From NCBI RefSeq assembly GCF_014637795.1, contig NZ_BMFD01000002.1, forward strand, positions 25,157 to 89,156: a stretch of 64,000 nucleotides of DNA, written 5' to 3'. Below are positions 25,774 through 34,477 of this stretch, in pieces (positions within the stretch are counted from its first letter, which is position 1; every line of letters begins with the position of its first letter). The translations under genes were made by a program, and so were the position numbers. The notes beneath the pieces were generated by a model that was not told the DNA's origin, searched no databases, and saw nothing but the letters and a program-made list of their open reading frames with translations. The DNA is from Belliella aquatica (lineage in GTDB: Bacteria; Bacteroidota; Bacteroidia; Cytophagales; Cyclobacteriaceae).

Positions 25774-26436
25774 TTAAAGCATCACCAATATATTCACAGC
25801 AACATCCTTGGACATAAAGATCGTTTTTTTGTTGTCAACAAGTATTTCTACAGAACCGTCAAACTCCACTTTTTCTAAGACTTTTATCCTTGCACCTATA
25901 TAAGCTCCGACCTTATCCAAGTACCTCAAAAAGGCAGCACTTTTGTCATTGACAGCGACGATCTGACCTGTTCCGTTTAGCTCAATTTCGGTGAGTGGAA
26001 GACGAGGACGAGAGCGAACATCTCCATGCTCATCGGGTATAGGATCACCGTGAGGATCAAACTTTGGAAAGCCCAAATATTCGTCAAGTCTTTGGATCAA
26101 AATAGGGGACTGAACATGTACTAATTCATCTGCTACTTCAGCCACCTCATCCCAAGAAAATCGGAGTTTATCCACTAAAAAAACTTCCCATAATCTTTGT
26201 TTTCTAAGCGTTCTCAAGGCTAAAATTTTGCCCTCTTGAGTAATATGAACCCCATAGTATTTTCGGTATTCTATCACTTCTTTTTCACCCAACTTGCGAA
26301 GCATATCACTCACAGAGGCGGGCTTTGTTTTCATCTCAGCTGAGATGTCATTGGTGGAAACACCCTTCTTTCCGGCATCCGAAAGCTTATAGATAGCCTT
26401 CAGGTAATTCTCCTCCGCATGGGTCAATTTAATCAT
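25774..26436 (-). CDS. DtxR/MntR-family metal-dependent transcriptional regulator
   Basis: 220 residues in the DtxR layout: N-terminal winged helix (LTHAEENYLKAIYKLSDAGK, STNDISAEMKTKPASVSDML), a dimerisation domain with metal-site residues (LWEVFLVDKLRFSWDEV, DELVHVQSPILIQRLDEYL) and a C-terminal FeoA/SH3-like domain from about residue 145 (GQIVAVNDKSAAFLRYL). Proteins of this type bind Fe2+ or Mn2+ and repress metal-uptake genes. No transporter gene is adjacent, so the metal is open. A partly palindromic site at 26470 may be its own operator. Confidence 0.92.
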   Translation of the reverse strand: MIKLTHAEENYLKAIYKLSDAGKKGVSTNDISAEMKTKPASVSDMLRKLGEKEVIEYRKYYGVHITQEGKILALRTLRKQRLWEVFLVDKLRFSWDEVAEVADELVHVQSPILIQRLDEYLGFPKFDPHGDPIPDEHGDVRSRPRLPLTEIELNGTGQIVAVNDKSAAFLRYLDKVGAYIGARIKVLEKVEFDGSVEILVDNKKTIFMSKDVAVNILVML

Positions 26437-26469
26437 AACTCTTTTTTGAATAGGATAACAAAGATAAGG

Positions 26470-26487
26470 TTTTAGACGACACTAAAA
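26470..26487. promoter_or_regulatory. candidate DtxR-type operator
   Basis: TTTTAGACGACACTAAAA, an inverted repeat with 6-bp arms TTTTAG/CTAAAA, 34 bases upstream of the regulator's start. A further half-site-like AGACTAAAT lies nearby at about 26501. The position and shape suit autoregulation, but no consensus for this group was available to me. Confidence 0.35.
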
Positions 26488-26839
26488 AATAATTTATTGT
26501 AGACTAAATCAGCTGTGGATAACCCAATTTCAAATGTGTTTAACGATTTAGTCAAGGCTAAAAATATAATAAGTTATAGCTTAAAATAACTATATAATAT
26601 TGATTTATAATGTATTAAAATCTCTTTTAAGGTTAAATGAAACGTTAAAACTCTCATTTACCAGAGTTTCCAAAATGTAAAAATTGGTTTCCAAAACGGC
26701 ATAAAAACAAAAGTTTTCCACGAGGATGTGGATAAATCAAATGAGCTTCAAAAGAAAGTAAAAGGCAAATATGTGATTTGGTGAATGAGCAGTTCTAATT
26801 CCAGAACATAGAAATTAATAAAAAAATGTGTGTAAGGTA
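26488..26839. other. about 350-bp spacer without a gene
   Basis: AT-rich sequence between the DtxR-family gene and the glycosyltransferase stop. Apart from the half-site-like AGACTAAAT at about 26501, I see no gene, RNA or hairpin. It should contain the 3' end of the glycosyltransferase transcript and the promoter of the regulator. Confidence 0.35.
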
Positions 26840-27949
26840 TTAGAAATAGCCTTCAATTAATCTGAGAAAAACCGCTCGATCAAACCTCACCTCCTGCTTG
26901 GGAGCCTTACAATAAAACGTGAGCTTCAAAAAATCCTCGAGATTTGATACTGCATTTTTAAGATCTGTAAACTCAAACTCAAGACCGGACTGGTATTGAT
27001 TTGCAATCTGTTTCCACTCTGAGTTTGGTGAAAAAATAAAGGGCTTCCCCAGTGCCAAACATTCATACATTTTGCTAGGAATTTTTGGACTGATACTTGG
27101 CAATTGATAATAAGGTAAAAGCACAATACCACAGGTCTCGTACGCTTCCAAAATCTGCTTATAATCCACAGGATTTTCAGAAATCTCTAAGCTAATTTGT
27201 GGGACTTTTGAAGCGAGTTCTCTCATCTCTTTCCCATAAAATTTGATTGGATAATGTCCAACAATTTTCAAGTGAAAATTAGGATATACTTTCAAGATTT
27301 CAGCAAACCAATGCATGGCTTCAATCACACCATAAACTGGGGTAAGTGTACCTGAAATCAAAAATTCAATTGCTTGATTTGACTCAAACTTGGTTGGGCT
27401 TACTGACTTGATTTCACCATAAAATTTATTCTCCAAAACAGTGAAATTAGCAATACCTGGGAACTCCCTTTTGTAACAATCCTCTGCAAAAATGTAATGA
27501 TCAACAAATGGCTTACTCATATTTTCAACCAAAACAATCCAAAAAACTGCTAAATTTTGCTTCCACTTTGGGAGTGTTTTATTCTGCTTAACATTCAATA
27601 TGTAATTTTCTTGAAGATCATAAATCAACTTATATCTCAGCAAGAACTTCATGATGAGAGCCGCAGGCAGCAGTTCGTATGTAGTGACAATTAAAAGCTT
27701 TGGCTTGATTTTTTTAAGTAATCCGAGGAACTTTATGTTAACAAAAAACCTTTTCCAAGCTGATCTTTCTTGATCAAAAAGTTTAAAATGGCTTAAATCT
27801 TCTTCTAAAGGTTCATTTTTTAATGAAAACCCTATGATGTTAAGGTGGTATTTATTTGTTTCACGCAGCGAAAGACCTAAGCGATAAAAAGCACGAGCAT
27901 CCTGTAATGGCTTAAGTACTGATGCTATGGCTATCTTTGGTTTTTCCAC
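26840..27949 (-). CDS. glycosyltransferase, GT4-like
   Basis: About 370 residues from a GTG at 27949 (giving MEKPKIAIASVLKPLQDARA). The open frame continues to an ATG at 28054, but that would overlap the divergent dapD start at 27990 by 65 bases. The N-terminal domain has LKPLQDARAFYRLGLSL and IYDLQENYI. The C-terminal GT-B domain has EFLISGTLTPVYGVIEAMHW, FHLKIVGHYP, ILEAYETCGIVLLPYYQLPS and SKMYECLALGKPFIF, the last matching the acidic nucleotide-sugar-binding motif region. Likely a cytoplasmic or membrane-associated sugar transferase. Donor and acceptor are unknown, and no polysaccharide cluster is nearby. Confidence 0.75.
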   Translation of the reverse strand: MEKPKIAIASVLKPLQDARAFYRLGLSLRETNKYHLNIIGFSLKNEPLEEDLSHFKLFDQERSAWKRFFVNIKFLGLLKKIKPKLLIVTTYELLPAALIMKFLLRYKLIYDLQENYILNVKQNKTLPKWKQNLAVFWIVLVENMSKPFVDHYIFAEDCYKREFPGIANFTVLENKFYGEIKSVSPTKFESNQAIEFLISGTLTPVYGVIEAMHWFAEILKVYPNFHLKIVGHYPIKFYGKEMRELASKVPQISLEISENPVDYKQILEAYETCGIVLLPYYQLPSISPKIPSKMYECLALGKPFIFSPNSEWKQIANQYQSGLEFEFTDLKNAVSNLEDFLKLTFYCKAPKQEVRFDRAVFLRLIEGYF

Positions 27950-27989
27950 AGGTAATTTATTTTGAACAATAGCGAAAATAATAAAAAAT

Positions 27990-28805
27990 ATGGATTTAAA
28001 GACAATCATTGAAAATGCATGGGACAACAGGGAGTTGTTGAAAGAACAGGACATTCAAAGCGCCATCAAATCTGTTATTGCTGATTTGGATACAGGTAAA
28101 TTACGAGTAGCTGAACCTTTGGAAGATGGTTCTTGGAAAGTAAACGATTGGGTAAAGAAGGCGGTAATTCTCTATTTCCCTATTCAAAAAATGCAAACCA
28201 TCGAAGTTGGACCTTTTGAATTTCATGACAAGATGGCTCTAAAAACCAATTACGCTGCACAAGGTGTACGGGTGGTTCCCCATGCAGTGGCGAGATATGG
28301 TGCGTACCTTGCCTCAGGTGTGGTCATGATGCCCTCTTATGTAAATATTGGAGCATATGTAGATAGTGGAACGATGGTTGATACTTGGGCTACTGTAGGT
28401 TCTTGTGCACAAATCGGTAAGAATGTTCACCTGAGTGGTGGAGTGGGTATAGGAGGGGTATTGGAACCTGTACAGGCGGCTCCCGTAATTATTGAAGATG
28501 GCGCATTCATTGGCTCTAGAGCAATTGTTGTTGAGGGTGTCAGGATTGGCAAAGAAGCAGTAATAGGCGCAGGAGTAACATTGACCGCTAGTTCAAAAAT
28601 TATAGATGTGACAGGTGCGGAACCTGTAGAATATAAAGGTTTCGTACCACCTCGCTCAGTTGTTATTCCAGGAACTTTAACTAAAAAATTCCCTGCTGGA
28701 GAATTTCAAGTTCCATGTGCCTTGATCATCGGTCAAAGAAAAGCATCTACAGACTTAAAAACATCTCTAAATGATGCACTTAGAGAAAATAACGTAGCAG
28801 TTTAA
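27990..28805 (+). CDS. dapD: tetrahydrodipicolinate N-succinyltransferase
   Basis: 271 residues, the normal DapD length. The N-terminal helical domain (IENAWDNRELLKEQDIQSAI) is followed by the left-handed beta-helix of hexapeptide repeats (MMPSYVNIGAYVDSGTMVDT, TVGSCAQIGKNVHLSGGVGI, GVLEPVQAAPVIIEDGAFIG, VVEGVRIGKEAVIGAGVTL). The end PPRSVVIPGTLTKKFPAGEF closes the helix. It makes N-succinyl-2-amino-6-ketopimelate in the succinylase branch of lysine and diaminopimelate synthesis. It is followed after 13 bases by the TPR lipoprotein gene. Confidence 0.97.
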   Translation: MDLKTIIENAWDNRELLKEQDIQSAIKSVIADLDTGKLRVAEPLEDGSWKVNDWVKKAVILYFPIQKMQTIEVGPFEFHDKMALKTNYAAQGVRVVPHAVARYGAYLASGVVMMPSYVNIGAYVDSGTMVDTWATVGSCAQIGKNVHLSGGVGIGGVLEPVQAAPVIIEDGAFIGSRAIVVEGVRIGKEAVIGAGVTLTASSKIIDVTGAEPVEYKGFVPPRSVVIPGTLTKKFPAGEFQVPCALIIGQRKASTDLKTSLNDALRENNVAV

Positions 28806-28818
28806 TTAAAACAAACCT

Positions 28819-29418
28819 ATGAAATCCAAATTTCAAATTTACTTAAGCCTATTTCTATTGATAGTATTAATTTCCTGTGAAAGTTCTTCAAATGAAGGTG
28901 ACGATCTTTTTGCAGCTGAAAAATATGAAGAAGCAATCAGCGCTTATGATAAATTTCTATCCACAAATCCTCGAAATATCAAAGCGCTTTACAATAGAGG
29001 GAGATCATATGAGGAATTAGGGAATTTTGAGCTAGCTGAAAAGGACTTCATAACTGCCTTAGACAATGACAGCAAAAATGTTCAAGTGATGCTGAGCTTA
29101 TCTAACCTTTTCCAAAAACAAAAGAACCATAGTTCTGCCTTATTGTATGCTGACAGAGCAGTAGAAACACCCGGGGCTCCAGCGATGGCCTATTTTATGA
29201 AAGCAAGAGCTTTACATCAATTAGGAAATACGGATGAAGCTTTAAAAGAATACAGTGCTGCAATTAAAATGGAAACAGATTTTGGCCAAGCCTATTATAA
29301 CAGAGGCTTGCTGAAGTTGGCAACCAATAAAAAATCATCTGGTTGTGAAGATTTAACTATGGCCATGAAGTTAAATTACGCCGCTGCTACTGAAGCCAAA
29401 GAGAAATATTGTAATTAA
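28819..29418 (+). CDS. TPR-repeat lipoprotein
   Basis: 199 residues. A lipoprotein signal ends LLIVLISC, so the mature chain starts at Cys20. At least four tetratricopeptide repeats fill the rest (for example YEEAISAYDKFLSTNPRN, IKALYNRGRSYEELGNFELA, QVMLSLSNLFQKQKNHSSAL, AYYNRGLLKLATNKKSSG). A single C-terminal Cys pair (GCEDL and KYCN) could form a disulfide. Such small TPR lipoproteins act as protein-binding scaffolds in the envelope; no partner is indicated. Directly downstream of dapD and ended by a terminator at 29445. Confidence 0.87.
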   Translation: MKSKFQIYLSLFLLIVLISCESSSNEGDDLFAAEKYEEAISAYDKFLSTNPRNIKALYNRGRSYEELGNFELAEKDFITALDNDSKNVQVMLSLSNLFQKQKNHSSALLYADRAVETPGAPAMAYFMKARALHQLGNTDEALKEYSAAIKMETDFGQAYYNRGLLKLATNKKSSGCEDLTMAMKLNYAAATEAKEKYCN

Positions 29419-29444
29419 TATATAACTTGACTTTCATTCAAAAT

Positions 29445-29478
29445 AAAAAAGAGGAGCTAAAAAGCATCCTCTTTTTTT
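29445..29478 (+). terminator. rho-independent terminator after the TPR lipoprotein
   Basis: Stem AAAAAAGAGGA (29445-29455) with TCCTCTTTTTT (29467-29477), 11-base loop, ending in a run of T. It closes the dapD-lipoprotein transcript. Confidence 0.85.
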
Positions 29479-29580
29479 ATTTCCATGATATTAAGGTCAG
29501 TGTTTTTTATGATAAAAACCTTTAAACTTTTTAAACCAATTTATAACCATTAATTATTACTCCCTTTTTTCAAATCTTTT

Positions 29581-29790
29581 CCACACTATTCCACTACAAA
29601 CCAATCAATTTTAGTATAATAGAACAGCTGATGACCAACCTACCATTAACTAATCGACTGATAACTTTTAAATAACACTTCCAATCTTATCAACACTATT
29701 CCACTGGGAACCAATCAATTTTAGAATAATAGAACAACTGATAACCAATCTACCAATAACTAATCGACTGATAACTTTTAACAATCACCC
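29581..29790. repeat. tandem duplication with 110-bp period, two copies
   Basis: Copies start at about 29581 and 29691. Each contains ACACTATTCCACT, ACCAATCAATTTTAG, ATAATAGAACA, CTAATCGACTGATAAC. They differ by scattered substitutions. It fills the spacer between the lipoprotein terminator and the stop of the zinc-finger gene at 29808. No reading frame is conserved; the wording resembles the repeat at 25097 in style but not in sequence. Confidence 0.8.
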
Positions 29791-29807
29791 TCCAATTCCA
29801 CCTTTCC

Positions 29808-30560
29808 TCAATGCCCCTTCATTCTATTGAAAAGCATTGATAAATGTCTTGGCTCTTCAGCTTTATGGTCACAAATCTGATCAGACTGTAATCGTCCAAC
29901 ACCTTGGCATGTTCTGCAAGCACTAGTTTCTAATTTGCTACCCTCACAGGTAGGGCAAGTCAATCTTCCTTGACCAGAACACCTTTCGCATTCAAAATAC
30001 TCAACGATATTAAAAACATTCCTTTTGGTGATTAAACCGCTTCCAACACACCTGCTACAACCTACGATTCCTTTAGCCTTACAGTAGCTACAATCCTGTT
30101 CCAAATGCTTTGATCCTTCACAGGTAAAACAAGTTTGAAACTGATAACCACGTCTATCACAAAGCTCACAAGTCTTGATGTCATTCAAAGGCTTCTCAAG
30201 CATTCCCTCAAGTGCTTTTGCCCTTTCATAATTATCTCCTTTGAAGCCATTCAATTCTAGATATTTATTCAAGAAATTGGCACTATTGTCATATTGCTTC
30301 AATTGATATAGCGTTTCGGCAAAATAGTAAGGCATTTCTGGAGGAATGGGAAGGTTTGAATCAATGATTTGCCTGAACAGCTCATTGGCTCGTTGATATT
30401 CTCCACGTTCCATTTCAGATAATGCATTGGTCATCAATCTAGAAGATCCGCCTAGACTCGGCTGAACTTGACTAATTGCAATATTGACGAATAGGGTAAG
30501 GGTAATTCCTGTTAAAAAAACAGTTTTAAGCAATAAATTTTTAGCGTTTATTAGAATCAT
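29808..30560 (-). CDS. exported protein with TPR-like region and DnaJ-type zinc-finger repeats
   Basis: 250 residues. Signal-like N-terminus (LLLKTVFLTGITLTLFVNIA, then ISQ). Residues of about 40-120 contain TPR-like helices (MTNALSEMERGEYQRANELF, EMPYYFAETLYQLKQYDNSA). Residues of about 130-235 carry seven CxxC pairs, most followed by Gly-rich turns: CELCDRRG, CFTCEGS, CSYCKAKG, CSRCVGSG, CERCSGQG, CPTCEGS and CRTCQGVG. This is the cysteine-rich zinc domain of DnaJ (CxxCxGxG), extended, without a J domain. In DnaJ it binds unfolded protein; here export would place it in the periplasm. The role is unknown, and a scaffold or disulfide/zinc function is possible. Confidence 0.8.
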   Translation of the reverse strand: MILINAKNLLLKTVFLTGITLTLFVNIAISQVQPSLGGSSRLMTNALSEMERGEYQRANELFRQIIDSNLPIPPEMPYYFAETLYQLKQYDNSANFLNKYLELNGFKGDNYERAKALEGMLEKPLNDIKTCELCDRRGYQFQTCFTCEGSKHLEQDCSYCKAKGIVGCSRCVGSGLITKRNVFNIVEYFECERCSGQGRLTCPTCEGSKLETSACRTCQGVGRLQSDQICDHKAEEPRHLSMLFNRMKGH

Positions 30561-30705
30561 ATTGACTTTTGATAAAGGAAGCTCAAATTAATCAGGATTG
30601 ATGCATAAATCAACTTTTATGTTCAATTGAATTTACATTGGTTTTTAATAAATAAAATAATTATGTTTATCACGTATTTTATGTACTTCAAATATATTAA
30701 TTGTT

Positions 30706-31155
30706 ATGACAGAGCTTTTTAGTAAATTATCACCTGAGTTGATTTCAAACCTTACGAGTTCGTTTGGTCTGAGCAACGATCAAGCCTCCCAAACCATCTC
30801 AACTACAAAAGACAGTTTGGTAAGCTCATTAGGAAAAGAGGTTTCATCTGGTAATATGGATGGAATATTAAGTATGGTTAACAACTCTTCTAACTTGACA
30901 TCCAACCCAATGTTTAGTGGACTTGTAAGTAAACTTGCGCAAGATTATGGCTCAAAACTTGGTTTGTCAAGCGAGAAAACAATGGCGATTGCATCTTTTA
31001 TTTTACCAAAAATAATCTCAGCAATCTCCGGTAGTAAAAGTGGAAATATAGAAAAAACAGATCTTATGAGTATGGTAGGGTCAGCAGCAGGCGACGCAAT
31101 TAAAAATAAAGCCTCAGATGCTTTAAAAAAAGGATTAGGAAATTTCTTTAAATAA
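30706..31155 (+). CDS. DUF937/YidB-like protein
   Basis: 149 residues, no signal peptide. The sequence reads as two helical-bundle segments rich in Ser, Gly and Ala: an N-terminal SNLTSSFGLSNDQASQTIST region, a central GILSMVNNSSNLTSNPMFSG region and an end with ILPKIISAISGSKSGNIEKT and GLGNFFK. This matches the general form of DUF937/YidB-like bacterial proteins of about 130-150 residues, function unknown. It is followed after 25 bases by the DUF4332 gene. Confidence 0.6.
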   Translation: MTELFSKLSPELISNLTSSFGLSNDQASQTISTTKDSLVSSLGKEVSSGNMDGILSMVNNSSNLTSNPMFSGLVSKLAQDYGSKLGLSSEKTMAIASFILPKIISAISGSKSGNIEKTDLMSMVGSAAGDAIKNKASDALKKGLGNFFK

Positions 31156-31180
31156 AACAACCAATAAAAATCAATTAACA

Positions 31181-31588
31181 ATGGCAAAAACAATAACAGA
31201 AATCGAAGGTATAGGACCAGTTTTTAAGGAAAAACTAGGTAATGCTGGCGTAGCAACTGTGGAATCACTTTTAGCAAAAGGCGCAAGTAAAAAAGGTAGA
31301 AAAGAAATCGCTGAAGCATCAGGAATTGATGAAGGAAAGATTTTAGATTGGGTAAACATGGCTGATCTATTTAGAATTAAAGGTGTAGCAAGTCAATTTG
31401 CAGAATTATTGAAAGCAACTGGAGTTGATACCGTGAAAGAATTAAGGACAAGAAATGCCGAAAATCTTCACAAAGCTTTAACAGAGAAGAATGCTGAAAA
31501 AAAGCTAACTAGAGTAGTACCAGCTCTTTCACAAGTTGAAGGTTTTATCAGTCAAGCGAAGGAATTGGAACCGATAGTGACACATTAA
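31181..31588 (+). CDS. DUF4332 helix-hairpin-helix protein
   Basis: 135 residues. Two helix-hairpin-helix-like units: the first begins ITEIEGIGPVFKEKLGNAGV, the second LFRIKGVASQFAELLKATGV with DTVKELRTRNAENLHKAL. This repeat pattern is DUF4332, related to the HhH folds of DNA-binding and ribosomal proteins. Its biochemical role is undefined, so DNA or protein binding is inferred only from the fold. It forms a pair with the DUF937-like gene and has its own terminator at 31608. Confidence 0.85.
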   Translation: MAKTITEIEGIGPVFKEKLGNAGVATVESLLAKGASKKGRKEIAEASGIDEGKILDWVNMADLFRIKGVASQFAELLKATGVDTVKELRTRNAENLHKALTEKNAEKKLTRVVPALSQVEGFISQAKELEPIVTH

Positions 31589-31607
31589 ATTATTAAAAAC
31601 TCATTAC

Positions 31608-31645
31608 AAAAAACCTTAATCCATATTCATGAATTAAGGTTTTTT
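31608..31645 (+). terminator. rho-independent terminator after the DUF4332 gene
   Basis: A perfect 13-bp stem, AAAAAACCTTAAT (31608-31620) with ATTAAGGTTTTTT (31633-31645), 12-base loop. Confidence 0.88.
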
Positions 31646-31683
31646 GTTTTAGATTGTATCCTAATACCATTTAACTCTACTTT

Positions 31684-33225
31684 ATGAGCCAAGCAGATCT
31701 TTTCAAATCACACCTTGAACAAGGATATACTTTCAAAAATGATTATTTTATTTTAGGAACAGGTATCCTTAATCAAGAGCCTATTCAGCAAGCACAAGTC
31801 AAAATCCCACTCAAAACCCTCAATAGACATGGTCTAATCGCAGGTGCAACGGGTACAGGAAAAACGAAAACATTACAAGTTATAGCCGAGCAACTTTCTC
31901 TCAAAGGCATTCCGTCAGTACTTATGGATTTGAAAGGTGACTTATCTGGATTAGCAATGCCAGGATCCAATAATTCACATATTGAAAAAAGAAGTACTGC
32001 TATAGGTGTGGATTATGAACCATCAGGACTTCCTGTAGAATTAATGTCTATCAGTCAGGAGAAAGGCGTCAAACTTAAGGCAACCGTGTCTGAATTCGGA
32101 CCCGTACTGATGTCACAAATCATGGAGCTAAATGATACTCAAAGAGGGGTTATGGCTTTGGTATTTAGATATTGTGATATGGAGCATTTGCCACTTCTTG
32201 ATCTTAAAGATCTCAAAAAAGTGCTTCAATACATTACAAACGAAGGGAAAGAAGCTATTACGAAAGAGTATGGTTCTGTATCTTCTGCATCTGTAAATAC
32301 AATTATGAGAAAAATCATTGAACTCGAACAACAAGGTGCAGATCACTTTTTTGGTGAATTATCCTTCGAAGTAGATGATTTTGTCAAAACCAAAGAAGGA
32401 AGAGGCGTAGTATCAATTATTCGCTTGACTGACATTCAAAACAGACCTAAGCTCTTTTCTACTTTTATGCTAAGCCTTCTTTCTGAGATTTATGAAACTT
32501 TTCCAGAACAAGGTGATTCTGAAAAACCGAAACTTTGCCTTTTTATCGACGAGGCACATTTAGTTTTTTCAAATGCAAGCAAAGACCTAATCGATAAAAT
32601 TGAATCTATTGTTAAATTGATCAGATCAAAAGGGGTAGGTGTGTTTTTCTGCACCCAAACACCTACTGATGTACCTGATGCTGTCTTGGGACAATTAGGA
32701 TTGAAAATCCAGCATTCTCTCCGTGCATTTACAGCTAAAGACCGAAAAGCCATTACCAAAACAGCAGAGAATTATCCGATATCACCATTTTATAAAACCT
32801 CAGAAGTCTTAACATCCATGGGGATAGGTGAAGCTTTGGTTACTGTTTTAAATGAAAAAGGTATTCCTACACCTTTGGTACATACATTACTGAGAGCACC
32901 TATCTCCAGAATGGATATTTTGGATAGCTCAGAGATTAATACTTTAACACAAAACTCAGACTTGGTAAAGAAATATGCCAAGGAAATCGACAGAGAAAGT
33001 GCTTTTGAAATCTTAGACATGAAGATTACAAGAGCAGAACAATTCGCTGAAAATGAGGCAAAAAACCTTCCAAAACAAACTTCTACAAGAGGTAAAAGAG
33101 CTACTGCTGAACCAAGTTTATTAGAAGATTTGAGTAAGAACACCATGTTAAGACAAATTGGAAGAACAATATTTAGGGAATTAACAAGGGGTATTATGGG
33201 TTCTATTTCTGGCAAAAAAAGGTAA
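31684..33225 (+). CDS. HerA-like ATPase (DUF853/YjgR family)
   Basis: 513 residues, matching the usual length of the YjgR/DUF853 family. Walker A GATGTGKTKT near residue 60, followed by LMDLKGDLSGLA. Walker B reads LCLFIDEAHLVF, and an arginine-rich sensor stretch follows with KLIRSKGVGVFFCTQTPTDV. It belongs to the HerA-FtsK superfamily of hexameric ATPases, which move DNA or act in its processing; the role of YjgR is undefined. There is a basic tail (RELTRGIMGSISGKKR). No nuclease NurA neighbour is present. The gene stands alone, with a terminator just upstream and the FAD enzyme 28 bases downstream. Confidence 0.9.
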   Translation: MSQADLFKSHLEQGYTFKNDYFILGTGILNQEPIQQAQVKIPLKTLNRHGLIAGATGTGKTKTLQVIAEQLSLKGIPSVLMDLKGDLSGLAMPGSNNSHIEKRSTAIGVDYEPSGLPVELMSISQEKGVKLKATVSEFGPVLMSQIMELNDTQRGVMALVFRYCDMEHLPLLDLKDLKKVLQYITNEGKEAITKEYGSVSSASVNTIMRKIIELEQQGADHFFGELSFEVDDFVKTKEGRGVVSIIRLTDIQNRPKLFSTFMLSLLSEIYETFPEQGDSEKPKLCLFIDEAHLVFSNASKDLIDKIESIVKLIRSKGVGVFFCTQTPTDVPDAVLGQLGLKIQHSLRAFTAKDRKAITKTAENYPISPFYKTSEVLTSMGIGEALVTVLNEKGIPTPLVHTLLRAPISRMDILDSSEINTLTQNSDLVKKYAKEIDRESAFEILDMKITRAEQFAENEAKNLPKQTSTRGKRATAEPSLLEDLSKNTMLRQIGRTIFRELTRGIMGSISGKKR

Positions 33226-33253
33226 CCTTTGCGATATATATTTCAAAAAATTA

Positions 33254-34477
33254 ATGTTAGAAGTAGGAGTAATAGGGGCTGGAGCAGCAGGTTATTTTGC
33301 AGCTATTCACGCCAGTGAGAGGAATTCAATAGTTACGATATTAGAAAAAACATCCAAGTCACTAGCAAAGGTAAAAATCTCTGGTGGCGGAAGATGCAAC
33401 GTAACCCACGCAGCTTTTGAAAATTCCCAACTAATCAAGAACTACCCTAGAGGGGATAAATTTCTCAAAAAATCCTTCATTCACTTTTCAGTAAAAGATA
33501 CGATTTCTTGGTTTGAATCCAGAAATGTAAAGCTTAAAGTCGAGTCGGATGGTCGGATGTTTCCAGTTTCCAACGATTCTGAATCTATCGTACAGGCTCT
33601 TGAAAAAGAAGCTAATCTTAAACAAGTCAAAATTCAATACAATTTTTCTGTCGACAAGATCGAATACAGGGACAAAAAGTATATCGTTCACGCTAAACAA
33701 AGTAAGTTAGAGTTTGATAGATTGATTGTTTGTACTGGTGGATCGCCCAAGATCTCTGGATTCAATTTCATCCAGGAATTAGGGCATCAAGTTTCCGAAC
33801 CCATACCATCACTATTTACTTTTAATACGCCTAAAGAACCTATTCGAGAGTTGATGGGCATTTCACTATCAGATGCCTATATCAAGTTAGAAGGGACAAA
33901 ATTAGCCTATCAAGGTCCGCTATTAATCACCCATTGGGGGTTGAGTGGGCCAGCAGTATTGAAGCTCTCTGCTTTCGGCGCACCTTGGCTATATGATCAA
34001 GCTTACAAGGCTAATGCACACATCAGATGGGGAAATGAATGGACTGAACAAGACCTGCAAACTAACTTAGGAAAATTCAAATCAGAACATCCTAAAAAGA
34101 AGATAAAATCAAATCCCTTGTTTGGGCTACCTGCAAGGTTATGGGAACACTTGGTGGAGAAATCTGAGATAGATTCTGACAACTTGTGGCACAGTATATC
34201 AAAAAAGCAATTGAATAGACTAATACAGAATCTTTTTTGCTATATTGTTGCCATCGAAGGGAAGACCACTTTCAAGGAGGAGTTTGTAACTGCTGGTGGA
34301 GTAAAATTGGAAGAAGTCAATCCTGAGACAATGGAAAGTAAGCTTTTGCCCGGTTTATTTTTCGCTGGTGAGGTTCTAGATATTGATGGGATCACTGGTG
34401 GCTTTAATTTTCAAGCTGCATGGACCACAGGATATCTTGCCGGAAAACATGCTAATCAACCCAATAATAATGAGTAA
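33254..34477 (+). CDS. HI0933/YhiN-family FAD-dependent oxidoreductase
   Basis: 407 residues. The FAD-binding motif VIGAGAAGYFAAIHA is at the N-terminus, followed by KVKISGGGRCNVTHAA, diagnostic of the HI0933/BaiN group. The later segments LIVCTGGSPKISGF, PSLFTF and the C-terminal FAGEVLDIDGITGGFNFQAA close the FAD site. The family includes proteins named aminoacetone oxidase and BaiN; the true substrate here is unknown. Its last 8 bases overlap the HPt-like gene at 34470. Confidence 0.92.
   Translation: MLEVGVIGAGAAGYFAAIHASERNSIVTILEKTSKSLAKVKISGGGRCNVTHAAFENSQLIKNYPRGDKFLKKSFIHFSVKDTISWFESRNVKLKVESDGRMFPVSNDSESIVQALEKEANLKQVKIQYNFSVDKIEYRDKKYIVHAKQSKLEFDRLIVCTGGSPKISGFNFIQELGHQVSEPIPSLFTFNTPKEPIRELMGISLSDAYIKLEGTKLAYQGPLLITHWGLSGPAVLKLSAFGAPWLYDQAYKANAHIRWGNEWTEQDLQTNLGKFKSEHPKKKIKSNPLFGLPARLWEHLVEKSEIDSDNLWHSISKKQLNRLIQNLFCYIVAIEGKTTFKEEFVTAGGVKLEEVNPETMESKLLPGLFFAGEVLDIDGITGGFNFQAAWTTGYLAGKHANQPNNNE

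Noticed and set aside
27950..28054. N-terminal extension of the glycosyltransferase to the ATG at 28054
   Set aside because: It overlaps dapD on the other strand, and its hydrophobic residues are not part of the GT domain.
31684..33225. A HerA-NurA DNA-end-processing or defence pair
   Set aside because: The ATPase is of the DUF853/YjgR type and no NurA or SIR2-like partner is adjacent.
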